From an uncultured Collinsella sp. (GTDB lineage: Bacteria; Actinomycetota; Coriobacteriia; Coriobacteriales; Coriobacteriaceae): a DNA stretch of 12,689 bases. The position numbers and the translations under genes were made by a program. Location: assembly GCA_902475445.1 (NCBI GenBank), contig CABRZN010000050.1:1-12689 (forward strand), in the 5' to 3' direction. Below are positions 1 through 7,738 of the stretch, piece after piece (within the stretch, counting starts at the first letter, position 1; every line of letters begins with the position of its first letter). The notes below the pieces were generated by a model. It ran no database searches, was not told the DNA's origin, and saw nothing but the letters and a program-made list of their open reading frames with translations.

Positions 1-70
1 GGGCGGGCCCTGCGGTGACGTTGCTGACTTTTCTCCCGTGCGGATGATAAAGGCTGAGGGAAAGTGTGTG

Positions 71-105
71 AGTCGGTCGAGCATTTGCTCGACCGACTCT
101 TTTTT
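71..105 (+). terminator. Rho-independent terminator of the upstream gene
   Basis: A perfect 12-bp stem (AGTCGGTCGAGC at 71-82 with GCTCGACCGACT at 87-98) closes a 4-base ATTT loop and runs into a T-rich tract at 98-105. It lies upstream of the RBS of rsgA, so it ends transcription of a gene whose body lies outside the window. It also argues against the longest possible rsgA reading frame, which would start at 64 and translate through the hairpin. Confidence 0.9.
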
Positions 106-153
106 GTGGGAGAATACCTGCTCAGTTGTGATTTATGGTGCTGGGAGGCGCTT

Positions 154-1338
154 GTGGGCAAGGCTAAGGCTAAAGCGAAGAAAAAGACGACGGGGGCGCG
201 GGCTAAGCGCGATCGTCGTCGGAAGCTCGCGACCGAGGCTCCCGCGTCTGCCGAGGAGCTGCTGGCGAGCGTGCCGGGACTCGACGCGCTGCAGGATGTT
301 CCGGCGTTTGATGACCTGCCGGTCGATGAAGCTCAGCAGGCTGCCTTTGATGATTTCTGCGCACATGCCGAGGAGCCCGAGCAGATGCAGCTTGGCGCCG
401 TGGTGCGCTTGGATCGTGGGTTTCCACTGGTGGCGACCGCCGACGATACCTTCCGCGCCGAGCATGCCGTGGGGTTTGCCAAGTCGCGCGGTGAGGACGA
501 GGTCCTGCTACCTGCCGTGGGCGATCGTGTGGCGGTGCGCCGCGCTCCCGGGCACGATATGGGCGTGATTGAGTGTGTGCTGCCGCGCCGTACGAACTTT
601 GAGCGTTGGCGCGGCCGTGCCCGCGGAGAGCGCCAGGTGCTCTGCTCCAACGTGGATAGCGTGCTAATCGTGCAGGCGCTCGGTGCCGGCGAGGTGCTGC
701 TCGACCGTGTGGCGCGCTCGCTGGTGTTGGCGCTCGACTGCGATGCCGAACCGGTGGTGGTACTCACCAAAGCTGACCGTTGCGATGCCGAGGAGCTCGA
801 GCGCGATCTGGACCGCGTGCGCCGCCTGGTGGGTCCGGACGTGCGCGTGATCGTGACGTCCTCTGCCGAGGGCCGCGGCCTGGACGAGGTCCGTGCCTGC
901 GTGCCTGTCGGGAGCTGCGCCATGATTCTGGGCGAGTCGGGTGCCGGCAAGTCGACGCTGCTCAATGCACTGCTGGGCCACGATACGTTGGCGACCGGCG
1001 GTGTGCGCGAACGCGACGACCAGGGCCGTCACACTACCGTCGCGCGCGTGATGGTGGCGCTGCCGGGCGACGCCGGCGTGATCGCCGATGCCCCGGGTCT
1101 GCGCAGTTTGCCGCTCGTGGGACATGAGCGGGGTCTGGCGCGCGCCTTCCCCGAGATTGTCGAGGCATCGCGTGCGTGCCGATTTGGCGATTGCACGCAT
1201 GTCCATGAGCCGGGTTGCGCCGTTCGCGAGGCCGAAGACGCCGGGCAGATCGACAGCCTGCGTCTGGAAACGTTCCAAAACCTGGCGTCATCCATGCGCG
1301 TGAGCGCTCAAATGCTCGATCCCGATGTCCATCTGTAA
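154..1338 (+). CDS. rsgA: Ribosome small subunit-dependent GTPase A (RsgA/YjeQ)
   Basis: Cytoplasmic GTPase that assists late maturation of the 30S ribosomal subunit. The protein has 394 residues. The GTPase motifs are circularly permuted as in this family: G4 TKAD (205-208), G5-like TSSAEG (235-240), Walker A/G1 GESGAGKST (260-268), HTT switch region (293-295), G3 DAPG (312-315). The C-terminal zinc site is seen as Cys342, Cys347, His349 and Cys355. A likely OB-fold spans about 80-145, and a basic Lys/Arg-rich tail at residues 2-24 could bind rRNA. I chose GTG at 154 because GGGAGG at 143-148 is well spaced and because the in-frame start at 64 lies upstream of the 71-105 terminator. The gene stands alone between two terminators and is not part of the pilus operon. 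Confidence 0.95.
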   Translation: MGKAKAKAKKKTTGARAKRDRRRKLATEAPASAEELLASVPGLDALQDVPAFDDLPVDEAQQAAFDDFCAHAEEPEQMQLGAVVRLDRGFPLVATADDTFRAEHAVGFAKSRGEDEVLLPAVGDRVAVRRAPGHDMGVIECVLPRRTNFERWRGRARGERQVLCSNVDSVLIVQALGAGEVLLDRVARSLVLALDCDAEPVVVLTKADRCDAEELERDLDRVRRLVGPDVRVIVTSSAEGRGLDEVRACVPVGSCAMILGESGAGKSTLLNALLGHDTLATGGVRERDDQGRHTTVARVMVALPGDAGVIADAPGLRSLPLVGHERGLARAFPEIVEASRACRFGDCTHVHEPGCAVREAEDAGQIDSLRLETFQNLASSMRVSAQMLDPDVHL

Positions 1339-1355
1339 TTGATTTTTCCTATGAC

Positions 1356-1390
1356 AGCCGTCTCCCAACTGTTCGGGAGACGGCTTTTTT
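1356..1390 (+). terminator. Rho-independent terminator after rsgA
   Basis: A perfect 11-bp stem (AGCCGTCTCCC at 1356-1366 with GGGAGACGGCT at 1375-1385) with an 8-base loop is followed by six T residues to 1390. It starts 17 bases after the rsgA stop codon and separates rsgA from the tad operon. Confidence 0.92.
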
Positions 1391-1428
1391 GCTGCGGAAA
1401 AGCCTCGAAACATGCAGTTTGCTGACGT

Positions 1429-1510
1429 GCCGACCAAAACCTTGCCACGAGCTTGACGGGCTGGTCAGCTTTTGGTCAGCGATTGGTTTGACATCGAAAA
1501 CCAAGATCGC
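1429..1510 (+). promoter_or_regulatory. Putative control region of the tad operon
   Basis: This is the only sizeable gap before the first tad gene (1391-1590), so the operon promoter should lie here. A consensus-like -35 box TTGACA is at 1488-1493, but the hexamer 17 bases on (GATTGC, 1511-1516) is a poor -10. Two dyads surround it. GCCGACCAAAA (1429-1439) is inverted, with one mismatch, as TTTTGGTCAGC (1470-1480). GCGATTGGTTT (1479-1489) pairs with AAACCAAGATCGC (1498-1510), leaving a 2-base bulge. GGTCAGC is also directly repeated at 1463-1469 and 1474-1480. The symmetry is seen; a regulatory role is inferred. Confidence 0.35.
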
Positions 1511-1590
1511 GATTGCGCCGCTTTGCGCTCTGACCGCCCAGACAATGGTGGTACGGGCATTCGCCCGGCACTGCCATGAGAGGAGCGGCC

Positions 1591-2250
1591 GTGAACAAGA
1601 GCAAGCGCATCGCCATCAGTCTGGTCGCGGGCGTGCTCGCTGCGCTGCTCTGCATGGCTTACGGCTCGTCGATCCGCTCACGAGCCGAACAGGTCCAGGC
1701 TGAGACCTTGGCCAAGTACGGTGGCGATCGCGTCGAGGTATGCGTCGCGGCGCGCGATATCGATGTGGGCGAGACCCTCGATGAGACCAATGTCATAACC
1801 CAGGAATGGCTGACGAGCCTGCTGCCGCGTGACGCGGCGACCGAGCTGCGCCAGGTGCGCGGCGACGTGACGACTTCGCGTATTCCCAAAAACGCCGTGA
1901 TCTGCAATGTCTACACCAAGGCCGAGAGCCACAAGCTCGAGGTGCCTAAGGGCAAGGTCGCCGTTTCGGTGGCGGTCGATGCCGAGCACTCGGTCGGCGG
2001 CGCCACGGGCGTGGGCAGCTACGTGGATGTGTATGTGCAAAAAGACGGCGTAACCGATCGGCTGTGCGGCGCGTACGTGATCGATACCAGTGAGGATTCC
2101 GGTGCCACGCGCGAGGGCAAGATCGAATGGGTGACGCTGGCGGCTGACCCCGAAGACGTCAAGGAACTGCTGGGAGCCTCGGGCAAGGGAACGGTCAGCT
2201 TGACGATTCCTGCCACGGCGCGCGGCAAAAAGAGCGGAGGCGACGAGTGA
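1591..2250 (+). CDS. cpaB: Tad pilus assembly protein, CpaB/RcpC-like (SAF domain)
   Basis: A 219-residue protein: a short basic N-terminus, one membrane helix (about 6-25), a SAF domain (about 48-110, beginning with the typical VCVAARDIDVGETL) and an RcpC-like domain (about 118-207). CpaB/RcpC proteins are conserved in Tad/Flp loci. In Gram-negatives they work with the secretin; here there is no secretin, so the protein probably sits on the outer face of the membrane and interacts with the wall or the pilus channel (inference). It is at the short end for the family. GTG at 1591 is preferred over ATG at 1576 because GAGGAG at 1580-1585 is correctly spaced for it. It is the first gene of the operon, and its stop overlaps the next start. 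Confidence 0.85.
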   Translation: MNKSKRIAISLVAGVLAALLCMAYGSSIRSRAEQVQAETLAKYGGDRVEVCVAARDIDVGETLDETNVITQEWLTSLLPRDAATELRQVRGDVTTSRIPKNAVICNVYTKAESHKLEVPKGKVAVSVAVDAEHSVGGATGVGSYVDVYVQKDGVTDRLCGAYVIDTSEDSGATREGKIEWVTLAADPEDVKELLGASGKGTVSLTIPATARGKKSGGDE

Positions 2251-3881
2251 TGAAGGCGATCTGGCTTGCGTGCTGCGCGTGCGGCGATTACGGGCTGTTG
2301 CAGCGGGAAGTCGAGGGCCGTGATGCGGGTGCGCAGGTGCTTCGCGTGGGTGACCTGGACGGGCTGATTTCCATGGCTCGGGCGTTTCCGTCGCGCCGCG
2401 GGGCTGCCATCATCGCGGCGTCTCTGTTTGATACCGAAGATGTGCGCAAGACTGTTGCGCGCCTGACGGCCGAAGGCCGCGTGAGTCGCGTGGTCGTGTT
2501 GATAGAAGCGCTCGATCCGTCGGATATCGAGGGGCTGTTTCGCGCGGGGGCGACCGAGGTCATCGCTGCGCACAGTATATGCGGCAACGGGCGCGCGGGC
2601 GAGGGAGCGGTTGATTCCGATCGGCGCATGACGATTGAGCCCGATGCTTTTGTTGATAGGGAACCCGGGGCGCCTCGCGCTACAAGAGGCCCGCGTGTTG
2701 ATGATTATGGAAAAGCGGAAGCCGAGCATGGTCGGCGCCCCCGGAACCCCCTTGTATACGATGACGCTGGAGGGCCAGTGCCGTATGGCGATGACGTTCC
2801 GGCCGAAGATTTGGGATACGTTCACGGCGTGAATCTGGCCGATGGACTCGACGAGGTTGAGGGCTTTGCCGAGTGCGACGAGGCGTTGCCGATGCAGCGC
2901 GAACAGATCTCGCAGACCAATCAGCCTGTCATGCCGGGTTGGGCACAGCGTGTGGCGATGGAGGAGACGGGAACGTTGCCTCCGGTCCCCGCGGCGTCGC
3001 CGGTTTCCGTGCCACCAACGGACGTCGCGTCACCGTCGCGTCGGGCGCCGGTCATCTGCGCTGTTTCGGGATCGGGCGGCTGCGGCAAGTCGACGATTAT
3101 CGCCACCATGGCGCACGCGGCTTCGCTGTTGGGTCTGCGGGCTGCCGTGCTCGACTTAGACCTCATGTTTGGAAATCTCTACGACCTGCTGGGTGCCGAT
3201 AGTCCGCGCGATATGGCGGCACTTATCGAGCCGTCGGCTGCGGGCGCGCTAGTCGAGCCGGACGTTGTCGCGGCATCGATGCGCGTGGCCCCGGGCGTCA
3301 CGCTTTGGGGGCCGGTCGCCGCGCCCGAACAGGCCGAGCTCATGGCACGTCCGGTAGAGCTGCTTCTTGATATTCTGCGTCGTGAATCCGACGTGGTCTT
3401 TGTCGACACCTCTGTCTTTTGGGGAGATGCCGTGGCGGCTGCGGTGGCGGCGAGTGACCGCTGCCTGGTCGTAGGCGATGCGGCGGTGTCGTCCGCGACA
3501 TCCGCGTCGCGTGTCATTGAGCTGGCGTGCCGCGTGGGCGTGCCGCGCACGCGCATGAGTGCCGTGTTCAACCGATTTGGTGCGCGCGGTGCCGACGAGG
3601 ACGTCGCCATGCGTTTTGAGATTGCCTGTGCGTTGAGCTCCAAGATTCGTATCGCCGATGGCGGACAGGACCTCGCGGCGCTCATGGCGTTCGGTCGCGC
3701 CGACGAGGCAGTTGGTCAGACCAGCGCTTTTGCGACGAGTGTGCGCGAAGCTACGCGCGAGATGCTCGTGGAGTTGGGCTGCGCTGTCGGTCCCTGGAGC
3801 GACATGGTCACCGACCGCGCCACGCGTACCGAGCGTCCGCGTATTCGTCTTCCCTGGTCGCGCGAGGGTGATCACCGATGA
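2250..3881 (+). CDS. tadZ: TadZ/CpaE-like ParA/MinD-family pilus localisation ATPase
   Basis: A 543-residue protein that probably directs the Tad machine to its place in the cell. Residues about 3-108 look like an atypical receiver-like domain. Residues about 111-265 form a long Asp-, Pro- and Arg-rich linker with low complexity. A ParA/MinD-type ATPase domain follows from about 267. Its P-loop is SGSGGCGKST (273-282), where the deviant Walker A 'signature' lysine position is Ser275, while the P-loop Lys280 is kept. The A' region has DLD (302-304) and Walker B is DVVFVDTS (381-388). GTG at 2247 or ATG at 2250 may be the start; GGAGG at 2236-2240 serves both. The stop overlaps the tadA start by 4 bases (ATGA), implying translational coupling. 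Confidence 0.85.
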   Translation: MKAIWLACCACGDYGLLQREVEGRDAGAQVLRVGDLDGLISMARAFPSRRGAAIIAASLFDTEDVRKTVARLTAEGRVSRVVVLIEALDPSDIEGLFRAGATEVIAAHSICGNGRAGEGAVDSDRRMTIEPDAFVDREPGAPRATRGPRVDDYGKAEAEHGRRPRNPLVYDDAGGPVPYGDDVPAEDLGYVHGVNLADGLDEVEGFAECDEALPMQREQISQTNQPVMPGWAQRVAMEETGTLPPVPAASPVSVPPTDVASPSRRAPVICAVSGSGGCGKSTIIATMAHAASLLGLRAAVLDLDLMFGNLYDLLGADSPRDMAALIEPSAAGALVEPDVVAASMRVAPGVTLWGPVAAPEQAELMARPVELLLDILRRESDVVFVDTSVFWGDAVAAAVAASDRCLVVGDAAVSSATSASRVIELACRVGVPRTRMSAVFNRFGARGADEDVAMRFEIACALSSKIRIADGGQDLAALMAFGRADEAVGQTSAFATSVREATREMLVELGCAVGPWSDMVTDRATRTERPRIRLPWSREGDHR

Positions 3882-5206
3882 GTTTGCAAACGAGGATTAA
3901 GGCTGCCGGTGTGGCGGCAACGGCAACACACGTCGATGCGGGACGGCGCCGTGCGGTCAAGCGTCGCACCAAGCGCGCCGTGATGGACCGCATGGGCTAC
4001 GATGAGGTAGCGCGTATCAGCGGCTACATCGATCCGGTGCTTGCACGCTCAGAACTGCGACCGGCGGTGGAGGCGGCGCTCAACGTGGAGGAGCCGACTG
4101 ACCTGGCGACGCCCGAGCGTGAGACTATCATTGACGAAATCTTGGATGACGTGGTTGGTCTGGGGCCGCTGCAGCCGCTTATCGAGGACGATAGCGTCAC
4201 CGAAATCATGATCAACGGCTGCCGCTCGGCCTTCTTTGAGCGCGGCGGTGTTTTATATCCCATCGAGCATGCGTTTGAGGACGATGAACAGATTCGCGTG
4301 CTCATCGATCGCATTATCTCGCCGCTGGGCAGGCGCATCGATGAGCGCAGCCCCATCGTTAACGCCCGCCTCAAGACGGGTTATCGCGTCAACGCGGTGA
4401 TTCCGCCCGTGGCGATCGATGGGCCAATCCTCACTATCCGCAAGTTTTCGGACCGTATCTGCTCGCTCGATGAGCTCGTGGCCCTGGGGTCGCTGCCGCT
4501 TTGGTATGCGCAGCTGCTGTCGTGCGCGGTGTCGTTGCGGCAGGATCTGGCGGTTGCGGGAGGCACGGGCTCGGGCAAGACCACGCTGCTCAACGCGCTG
4601 TCGTGCGAGATTTCCACCGGCGAGCGCATCGTGACAATCGAGGATTCCGCCGAGCTCAAGTTTGCGCACCATCCGCATGTGGTGCGCCTGGAGGCGCGCG
4701 AGGCGTCGATCGAGGGCGAGGGCGCGGTGACAATCCGCGACCTGGTGACCAATGCCCTGCGCATGCGCCCCGATCGCATCGTCGTGGGTGAGGTACGTGG
4801 TGCCGAGTGCTGCGACATGCTGCAGGCCATGAACACGGGTCACGACGGATCGCTCACCACACTTCATGCGGGTACCGAGCAGGAGACCGTGGTGCGTCTG
4901 ACGTTGCTTGCGCGCTATGGCATCGATCTGCCGAGTGAGCTTATCGAAGAGCAGATTGCCATGGCGCTCGACGGCATCGTGATGTCCGAGCGCCATGCGG
5001 ACGGCAGGCGCTTTGTGTCCTCGTATTCGGGGGTGCGGCGCGGCGCATCGGGTGGCGTGGAGCTCGAACGCTACGTGACCTTCGATGCCGCCGAGCGCAC
5101 CTGGACGCTCGACCGCGAGCCGCCGTTTATTGCAGAGGGCTTGCGGTCGGGAACGCTTACACAAGAGGAGGTGGACGAATGGAGGTCGTTGTGCCCCTCG
5201 TCGTAG
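3878..5206 (+). CDS. tadA: TadA/CpaF-type secretion ATPase of the Tad pilus
   Basis: Cytoplasmic hexameric ATPase of the type II/IV secretion superfamily that drives pilin polymerisation. It has 442 residues, normal for TadA. Visible motifs in order: N-terminal-domain signature VGLGPLQPLIEDDSVTEIMI (93-112), Walker A GGTGSGKTT (228-236), Asp box IVTIEDSAEL (251-260), Walker B region RIVVGEVRGAE (300-310) and His box GHDGSLTTLHA (321-331). An Arg/Lys-rich segment (about 22-34) lies near the N-terminus. The start overlaps the tadZ stop by 4 bases and the end overlaps tadB by 28 bases. This is the most secure identification in the locus. Confidence 0.96.
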   Translation: MSLQTRIKAAGVAATATHVDAGRRRAVKRRTKRAVMDRMGYDEVARISGYIDPVLARSELRPAVEAALNVEEPTDLATPERETIIDEILDDVVGLGPLQPLIEDDSVTEIMINGCRSAFFERGGVLYPIEHAFEDDEQIRVLIDRIISPLGRRIDERSPIVNARLKTGYRVNAVIPPVAIDGPILTIRKFSDRICSLDELVALGSLPLWYAQLLSCAVSLRQDLAVAGGTGSGKTTLLNALSCEISTGERIVTIEDSAELKFAHHPHVVRLEAREASIEGEGAVTIRDLVTNALRMRPDRIVVGEVRGAECCDMLQAMNTGHDGSLTTLHAGTEQETVVRLTLLARYGIDLPSELIEEQIAMALDGIVMSERHADGRRFVSSYSGVRRGASGGVELERYVTFDAAERTWTLDREPPFIAEGLRSGTLTQEEVDEWRSLCPSS

Positions 5207-6105
5207 GGGGTTTGGCGGGGCTTTCGGTCGCGACGGCGTGCGGGACGGAACCTCGTGTGCCGCGGATGCCCCCGGCGCAGCTGGCGCGCCAGACGCTCGA
5301 ATCGGCGGCGGAGAAGCTGCCGCGCGAGCTGGTGGAAAACGATTCGCTTAAAAAGATCGCCCGCTCGTGGGCGTCGTTGGTCCCAGTGCAACGTCTTGGC
5401 TTAGTTATTGAGGATGATGCGGCGCGCCTGGCGTTTCTGTTGCTGTCGAGCGGTGCCAGCTGCATTGCTCTGACCATGGTGTCGCTGTCGCCCGTCGGAT
5501 TTGTTCTGGGGCTGGTAGCGCCGCTTGGCGTGGGCGCTGCGCGTGACACCTTCGACCATCGTCGTGAGCAACACGATGTTGAAGAGGCCATGCCCGAGGC
5601 CTTTACGGCGCTTTCAATGTCGCTTGCCTCAGGGCACTCTCTTGCGCAGGGCATGAGGTTTGTGGGCGCCCATGCGCAAGAACCAGTGCATACCGAGTTT
5701 TTGCGGGTAGCGGCGGCGATTGATTGCGGTATCTCGGCGACCGATGCGTTGGATGACCTGCTTGTTCGTATCGATGCCCCTGGTCTTTCGCTCGTAACGC
5801 TGGCGCTCAAGGTGTCGCAGCGTACTGGCGCTCCGCTTGCCGATTTATTGTCCGAGGCATCGAGCATGGTGGGTGAGCGCATTGAGCTCAAGCGCCGCCT
5901 GGATGTCAAGACGTCGCAGGCACGCATGTCGGCACATATGGTCGCGGCGATGCCGGCGGGCATGTGCGCAGTGCTGGCCCTGCTTTCGGCCGACTTTCGT
6001 CGTGGCCTTGCAACGCCGGCGGGCGCCGGCGCCGTAGCGCTGGGGCTTGCCCTCAACGCCGTTGCCCTAGTGGTTATCCGGCGCATTATGCGGGTGGAGT
6101 TATGA
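5179..6105 (+). CDS. tadB: TadB-like inner-membrane platform protein (T2SSF domain)
   Basis: A 308-residue integral membrane protein that forms, with TadC, the platform engaged by TadA. Hydrophobic segments are at about 3-20, 83-101, 104-120, 252-270 and 281-300. The type II secretion F domain runs from about 134 to 265 and contains the usual EEAMPEAFTALSMSLASG-type helix (135-152) and KVSQRTGAPLADLL (211-224). ATG at 5179 has a good RBS (GAGGAGG, 5165-5171) inside the end of tadA, giving a 28-base overlap. The stop overlaps the tadC start (ATGA at 6102-6105). Confidence 0.9.
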   Translation: MEVVVPLVVGGLAGLSVATACGTEPRVPRMPPAQLARQTLESAAEKLPRELVENDSLKKIARSWASLVPVQRLGLVIEDDAARLAFLLLSSGASCIALTMVSLSPVGFVLGLVAPLGVGAARDTFDHRREQHDVEEAMPEAFTALSMSLASGHSLAQGMRFVGAHAQEPVHTEFLRVAAAIDCGISATDALDDLLVRIDAPGLSLVTLALKVSQRTGAPLADLLSEASSMVGERIELKRRLDVKTSQARMSAHMVAAMPAGMCAVLALLSADFRRGLATPAGAGAVALGLALNAVALVVIRRIMRVEL

Positions 6106-6743
6106 GTGCCCTGGTCGGTGTCACGGCTTGCCTGTGTGCGCTCGGTGTGTTCGTCGCGACGGGTTTGGACCGGGCGGATGCGCGCAAGCTTGCCGAAGCG
6201 TGCAGGTGCGAGGCGGTGCTGGTCGTTGCCGCGGCTCGATCGATGGTCGATGCCCTGGCAACACGATTGAAGGGCGCGCTCAGCGTGGGCGGCCCGGCGC
6301 AGGTATCGCTCGGTGAGGTGTCCGAGATGATCGATGTTGTGCGCCTGGGACTTTCGGCGGGCCTTTCGTTCGATGCGGCGCTCGAGATCTTTTGCGCCAA
6401 TCGTCGGTCGGTACTGGCTGTTCGTCTTGAACGAGCCTGCATGGCATGGCAGGTGGGCGTAGGCACGCGCGAGGACGAGCTGTTGGCGGCTGCTTGCGAC
6501 TTGGACGTGCGGGCGCTCGAAACTTTTGCGATTACGGTGGGGCAGGCGCTTGCCCTGGGCGCCCCTCTTGCCGAGACACTTGCTGCCCAAAGTCGCGAGA
6601 TTCGTGCGGCTCATCGTGCTGCGGTCGAGCGTGAGATCGAGCGTGCGCCCGTAAAGCTGCTGGTCCCCACCGGCACGCTCATCTTGCCGGCGCTGCTGTT
6701 GTCCATATTGGGCCCGCTGCTGGGAGCAGGCGGGATGATGTAG
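6102..6743 (+). CDS. tadC: TadC-like inner-membrane platform protein
   Basis: A 213-residue protein, shorter than many TadC proteins. An N-terminal membrane helix spans about 3-21, a T2SSF-type domain about 72-180 (the RLGLSAGLSFDAALE helix pair at 81-95 and VGQALALGAPLAETL at 146-160), and a C-terminal membrane segment about 185-210. It is the usual partner of TadB. The start at 6102 is chosen because it forms the ATGA overlap with tadB; the open frame continues upstream only as an out-of-frame shadow of tadB. The next gene, flp, starts 10 bases after the stop with its own RBS. Confidence 0.85.
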   Translation: MSALVGVTACLCALGVFVATGLDRADARKLAEACRCEAVLVVAAARSMVDALATRLKGALSVGGPAQVSLGEVSEMIDVVRLGLSAGLSFDAALEIFCANRRSVLAVRLERACMAWQVGVGTREDELLAAACDLDVRALETFAITVGQALALGAPLAETLAAQSREIRAAHRAAVEREIERAPVKLLVPTGTLILPALLLSILGPLLGAGGMM

Positions 6744-6753
6744 GGAGGAATAT

Positions 6754-6987
6754 ATGAACACGATGACCGACATTGCGGGCAAGGCTTGGAGCTGGGCTTT
6801 TTGCCAGGCGATCCGCGCTCGTCAGCGCGCCAAGGCGCTGTTGCAGGAGGAGAGCGCGCAGGGTACTACCGAATACGCCATCTTGGTCGGCGTGCTCGTG
6901 GTGATCGCGATTATCGCCATCGTCGCGTTTAAGAGCAAAGTCGAAGAACTATGGAACGCGATCAAAGACGGCATCAACAGCCTGTAG
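6754..6987 (+). CDS. flp: Flp-family major pilin (prepilin)
   Basis: A 77-residue prepilin with the Flp signature TTEYAILVG. Aligning Glu40 and Tyr41 with the conserved E+5/Y+6 positions puts cleavage after Ala35 (ESA|QGTTEY), leaving a 42-residue mature pilin with a hydrophobic helix (42-59) and a short charged tail. Cleavage after Gly37 is the alternative, but then Glu would fall at +3. The 35-residue leader is longer than usual and includes a basic stretch (21-27). The RBS GGGAGGA (6743-6749) is strong and independent, fitting a highly expressed subunit. It overlaps the next gene by 37 bases. The peptidase that would process it is not in the window. Confidence 0.92.
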   Translation: MNTMTDIAGKAWSWAFCQAIRARQRAKALLQEESAQGTTEYAILVGVLVVIAIIAIVAFKSKVEELWNAIKDGINSL

Positions 6988-7514
6988 GAGGCAGGCGGCC
7001 TGTTGGCTCGCTGCTGGTATGTGCCTGCTTAACCGTGGCAATAGCGGTGGCGCTTTGGGGGCTGGGCGTTGCGCGGCAGCAGCGTCCAGACGCTACCGCC
7101 GATTCGGGATCGGGCTCGGCGGCGGTGTCGCAAGCGGAAGACGCGCGGGATGCGGGCGCTCAGGATGCCGCCGTCACGGCTCAGACCTTTTTGCAGACGC
7201 TCGACGAGCGGCCGGCCAGCGCGACGGAGCCCGCTGCAGACAACGCGATCGCGGTTCGACTCGCCTGGTCCGAGGATCGGCCGATGACCGAGGCGGCGGC
7301 AGACCTGTTGCGCGCCTACCGAGAGGTACCTACAGCACAGCTCGCCCTGAGCGGCTACCTCGACATCAAGGGCAATGTTTGGGGCGCCATCGTGCGTGAC
7401 GGACGCGGCTGGGTCGACATGGTGACGGTTGCCGCGGATGCCGGTGATACCTCGTGCCGCTTGCGCGCGGTGCGCCTGGCTCCAAAGACGGCGGGCTCAA
7501 AGGAGGGGTCGTGA
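6951..7514 (+). CDS. Unknown membrane-anchored protein of the tad operon
   Basis: I do not recognise this 187-residue protein. It has a basic N-terminus (residues 1-16), one clear membrane helix (about 18-38), an Ala/Asp/Ser-rich low-complexity stalk (about 43-75) and a compact C-terminal region (about 95-178) with alternating strand-like segments (YLDIKGNVWGAIV, GWVDMVTVAA). The likely topology is N-in with the C-domain outside. The start ATG at 6951 lies inside flp with only a weak RBS; the good AGGAGG at 6986-6991 has no in-frame start at the right distance. Later in-frame starts (GTG 7035) would cut the helix. Its place between two pilin genes suggests an accessory role in pilus assembly or anchoring (inference). 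Confidence 0.65.
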   Translation: MERDQRRHQQPVGGRRPVGSLLVCACLTVAIAVALWGLGVARQQRPDATADSGSGSAAVSQAEDARDAGAQDAAVTAQTFLQTLDERPASATEPAADNAIAVRLAWSEDRPMTEAAADLLRAYREVPTAQLALSGYLDIKGNVWGAIVRDGRGWVDMVTVAADAGDTSCRLRAVRLAPKTAGSKEGS

Positions 7515-7515
7515 A

Positions 7516-7734
7516 ATGCATGACGTTCTGCGTGAGGAATCTGCCCAATCGACGGTCGAATACGCCATCGTCACCGTGGCGCTGCTTTCGATTGTTCTGG
7601 CGATCGCGGGACTTTGGCGCGCCGGCACCGATGGCCGCCTGGCGGCGCTGGTCGAGCGGGCGGCGTCTCATGGCGTTACCTCGTCATCGGTTATCGACGC
7701 CGCTGCGGGCGCTAAGGACATCGCGTTGTATTGA
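7516..7734 (+). CDS. Second small Flp/TadE-like prepilin
   Basis: A 72-residue prepilin-like protein with a 10-residue leader and predicted cleavage after Ala10 (ESA|QSTVEYAIV), placing Glu15 and Tyr16 at +5 and +6 as in Flp pilins. The hydrophobic helix runs from about 17 to 34, and a 38-residue, Ala/Ser-rich tail follows. It shares the ESAQ.T.EYAI core with the major Flp at 6754 but differs in leader and tail. The RBS GGAGGGG at 7503-7509 sits before ATG 7516; the frame also opens upstream, without a better start. It may be a minor or initiating pilin (inference). Confidence 0.75.
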   Translation: MHDVLREESAQSTVEYAIVTVALLSIVLAIAGLWRAGTDGRLAALVERAASHGVTSSSVIDAAAGAKDIALY

Positions 7735-7738
7735 TGTT

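Noticed and set aside
1..47. Possible C-terminal tails of an upstream gene (stops at 16-18 or 45-47)
   Set aside because: Too short to identify and two frames are possible, so no partial gene is called.
64..153. N-terminal extension of rsgA from GTG at 64
   Set aside because: It would translate through the upstream terminator hairpin at 71-105 and has no RBS; GTG at 154 has a proper one.
2019..2825. 268-codon open frame on the minus strand
   Set aside because: Antisense shadow of cpaB and the tadZ 5' part; no RBS or recognisable domain.
2635..2832. Small open frame within the tadZ linker, possible frameshift in tadZ
   Set aside because: The tadZ frame continues unbroken into a good ATPase domain; the alternative frame has no recognisable product.
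5157..6782. 541-codon open frame on the minus strand
   Set aside because: It lies fully opposite tadB and tadC; the composition (Ser/Arg/Thr-rich, no domain) is typical of a GC-rich shadow frame.
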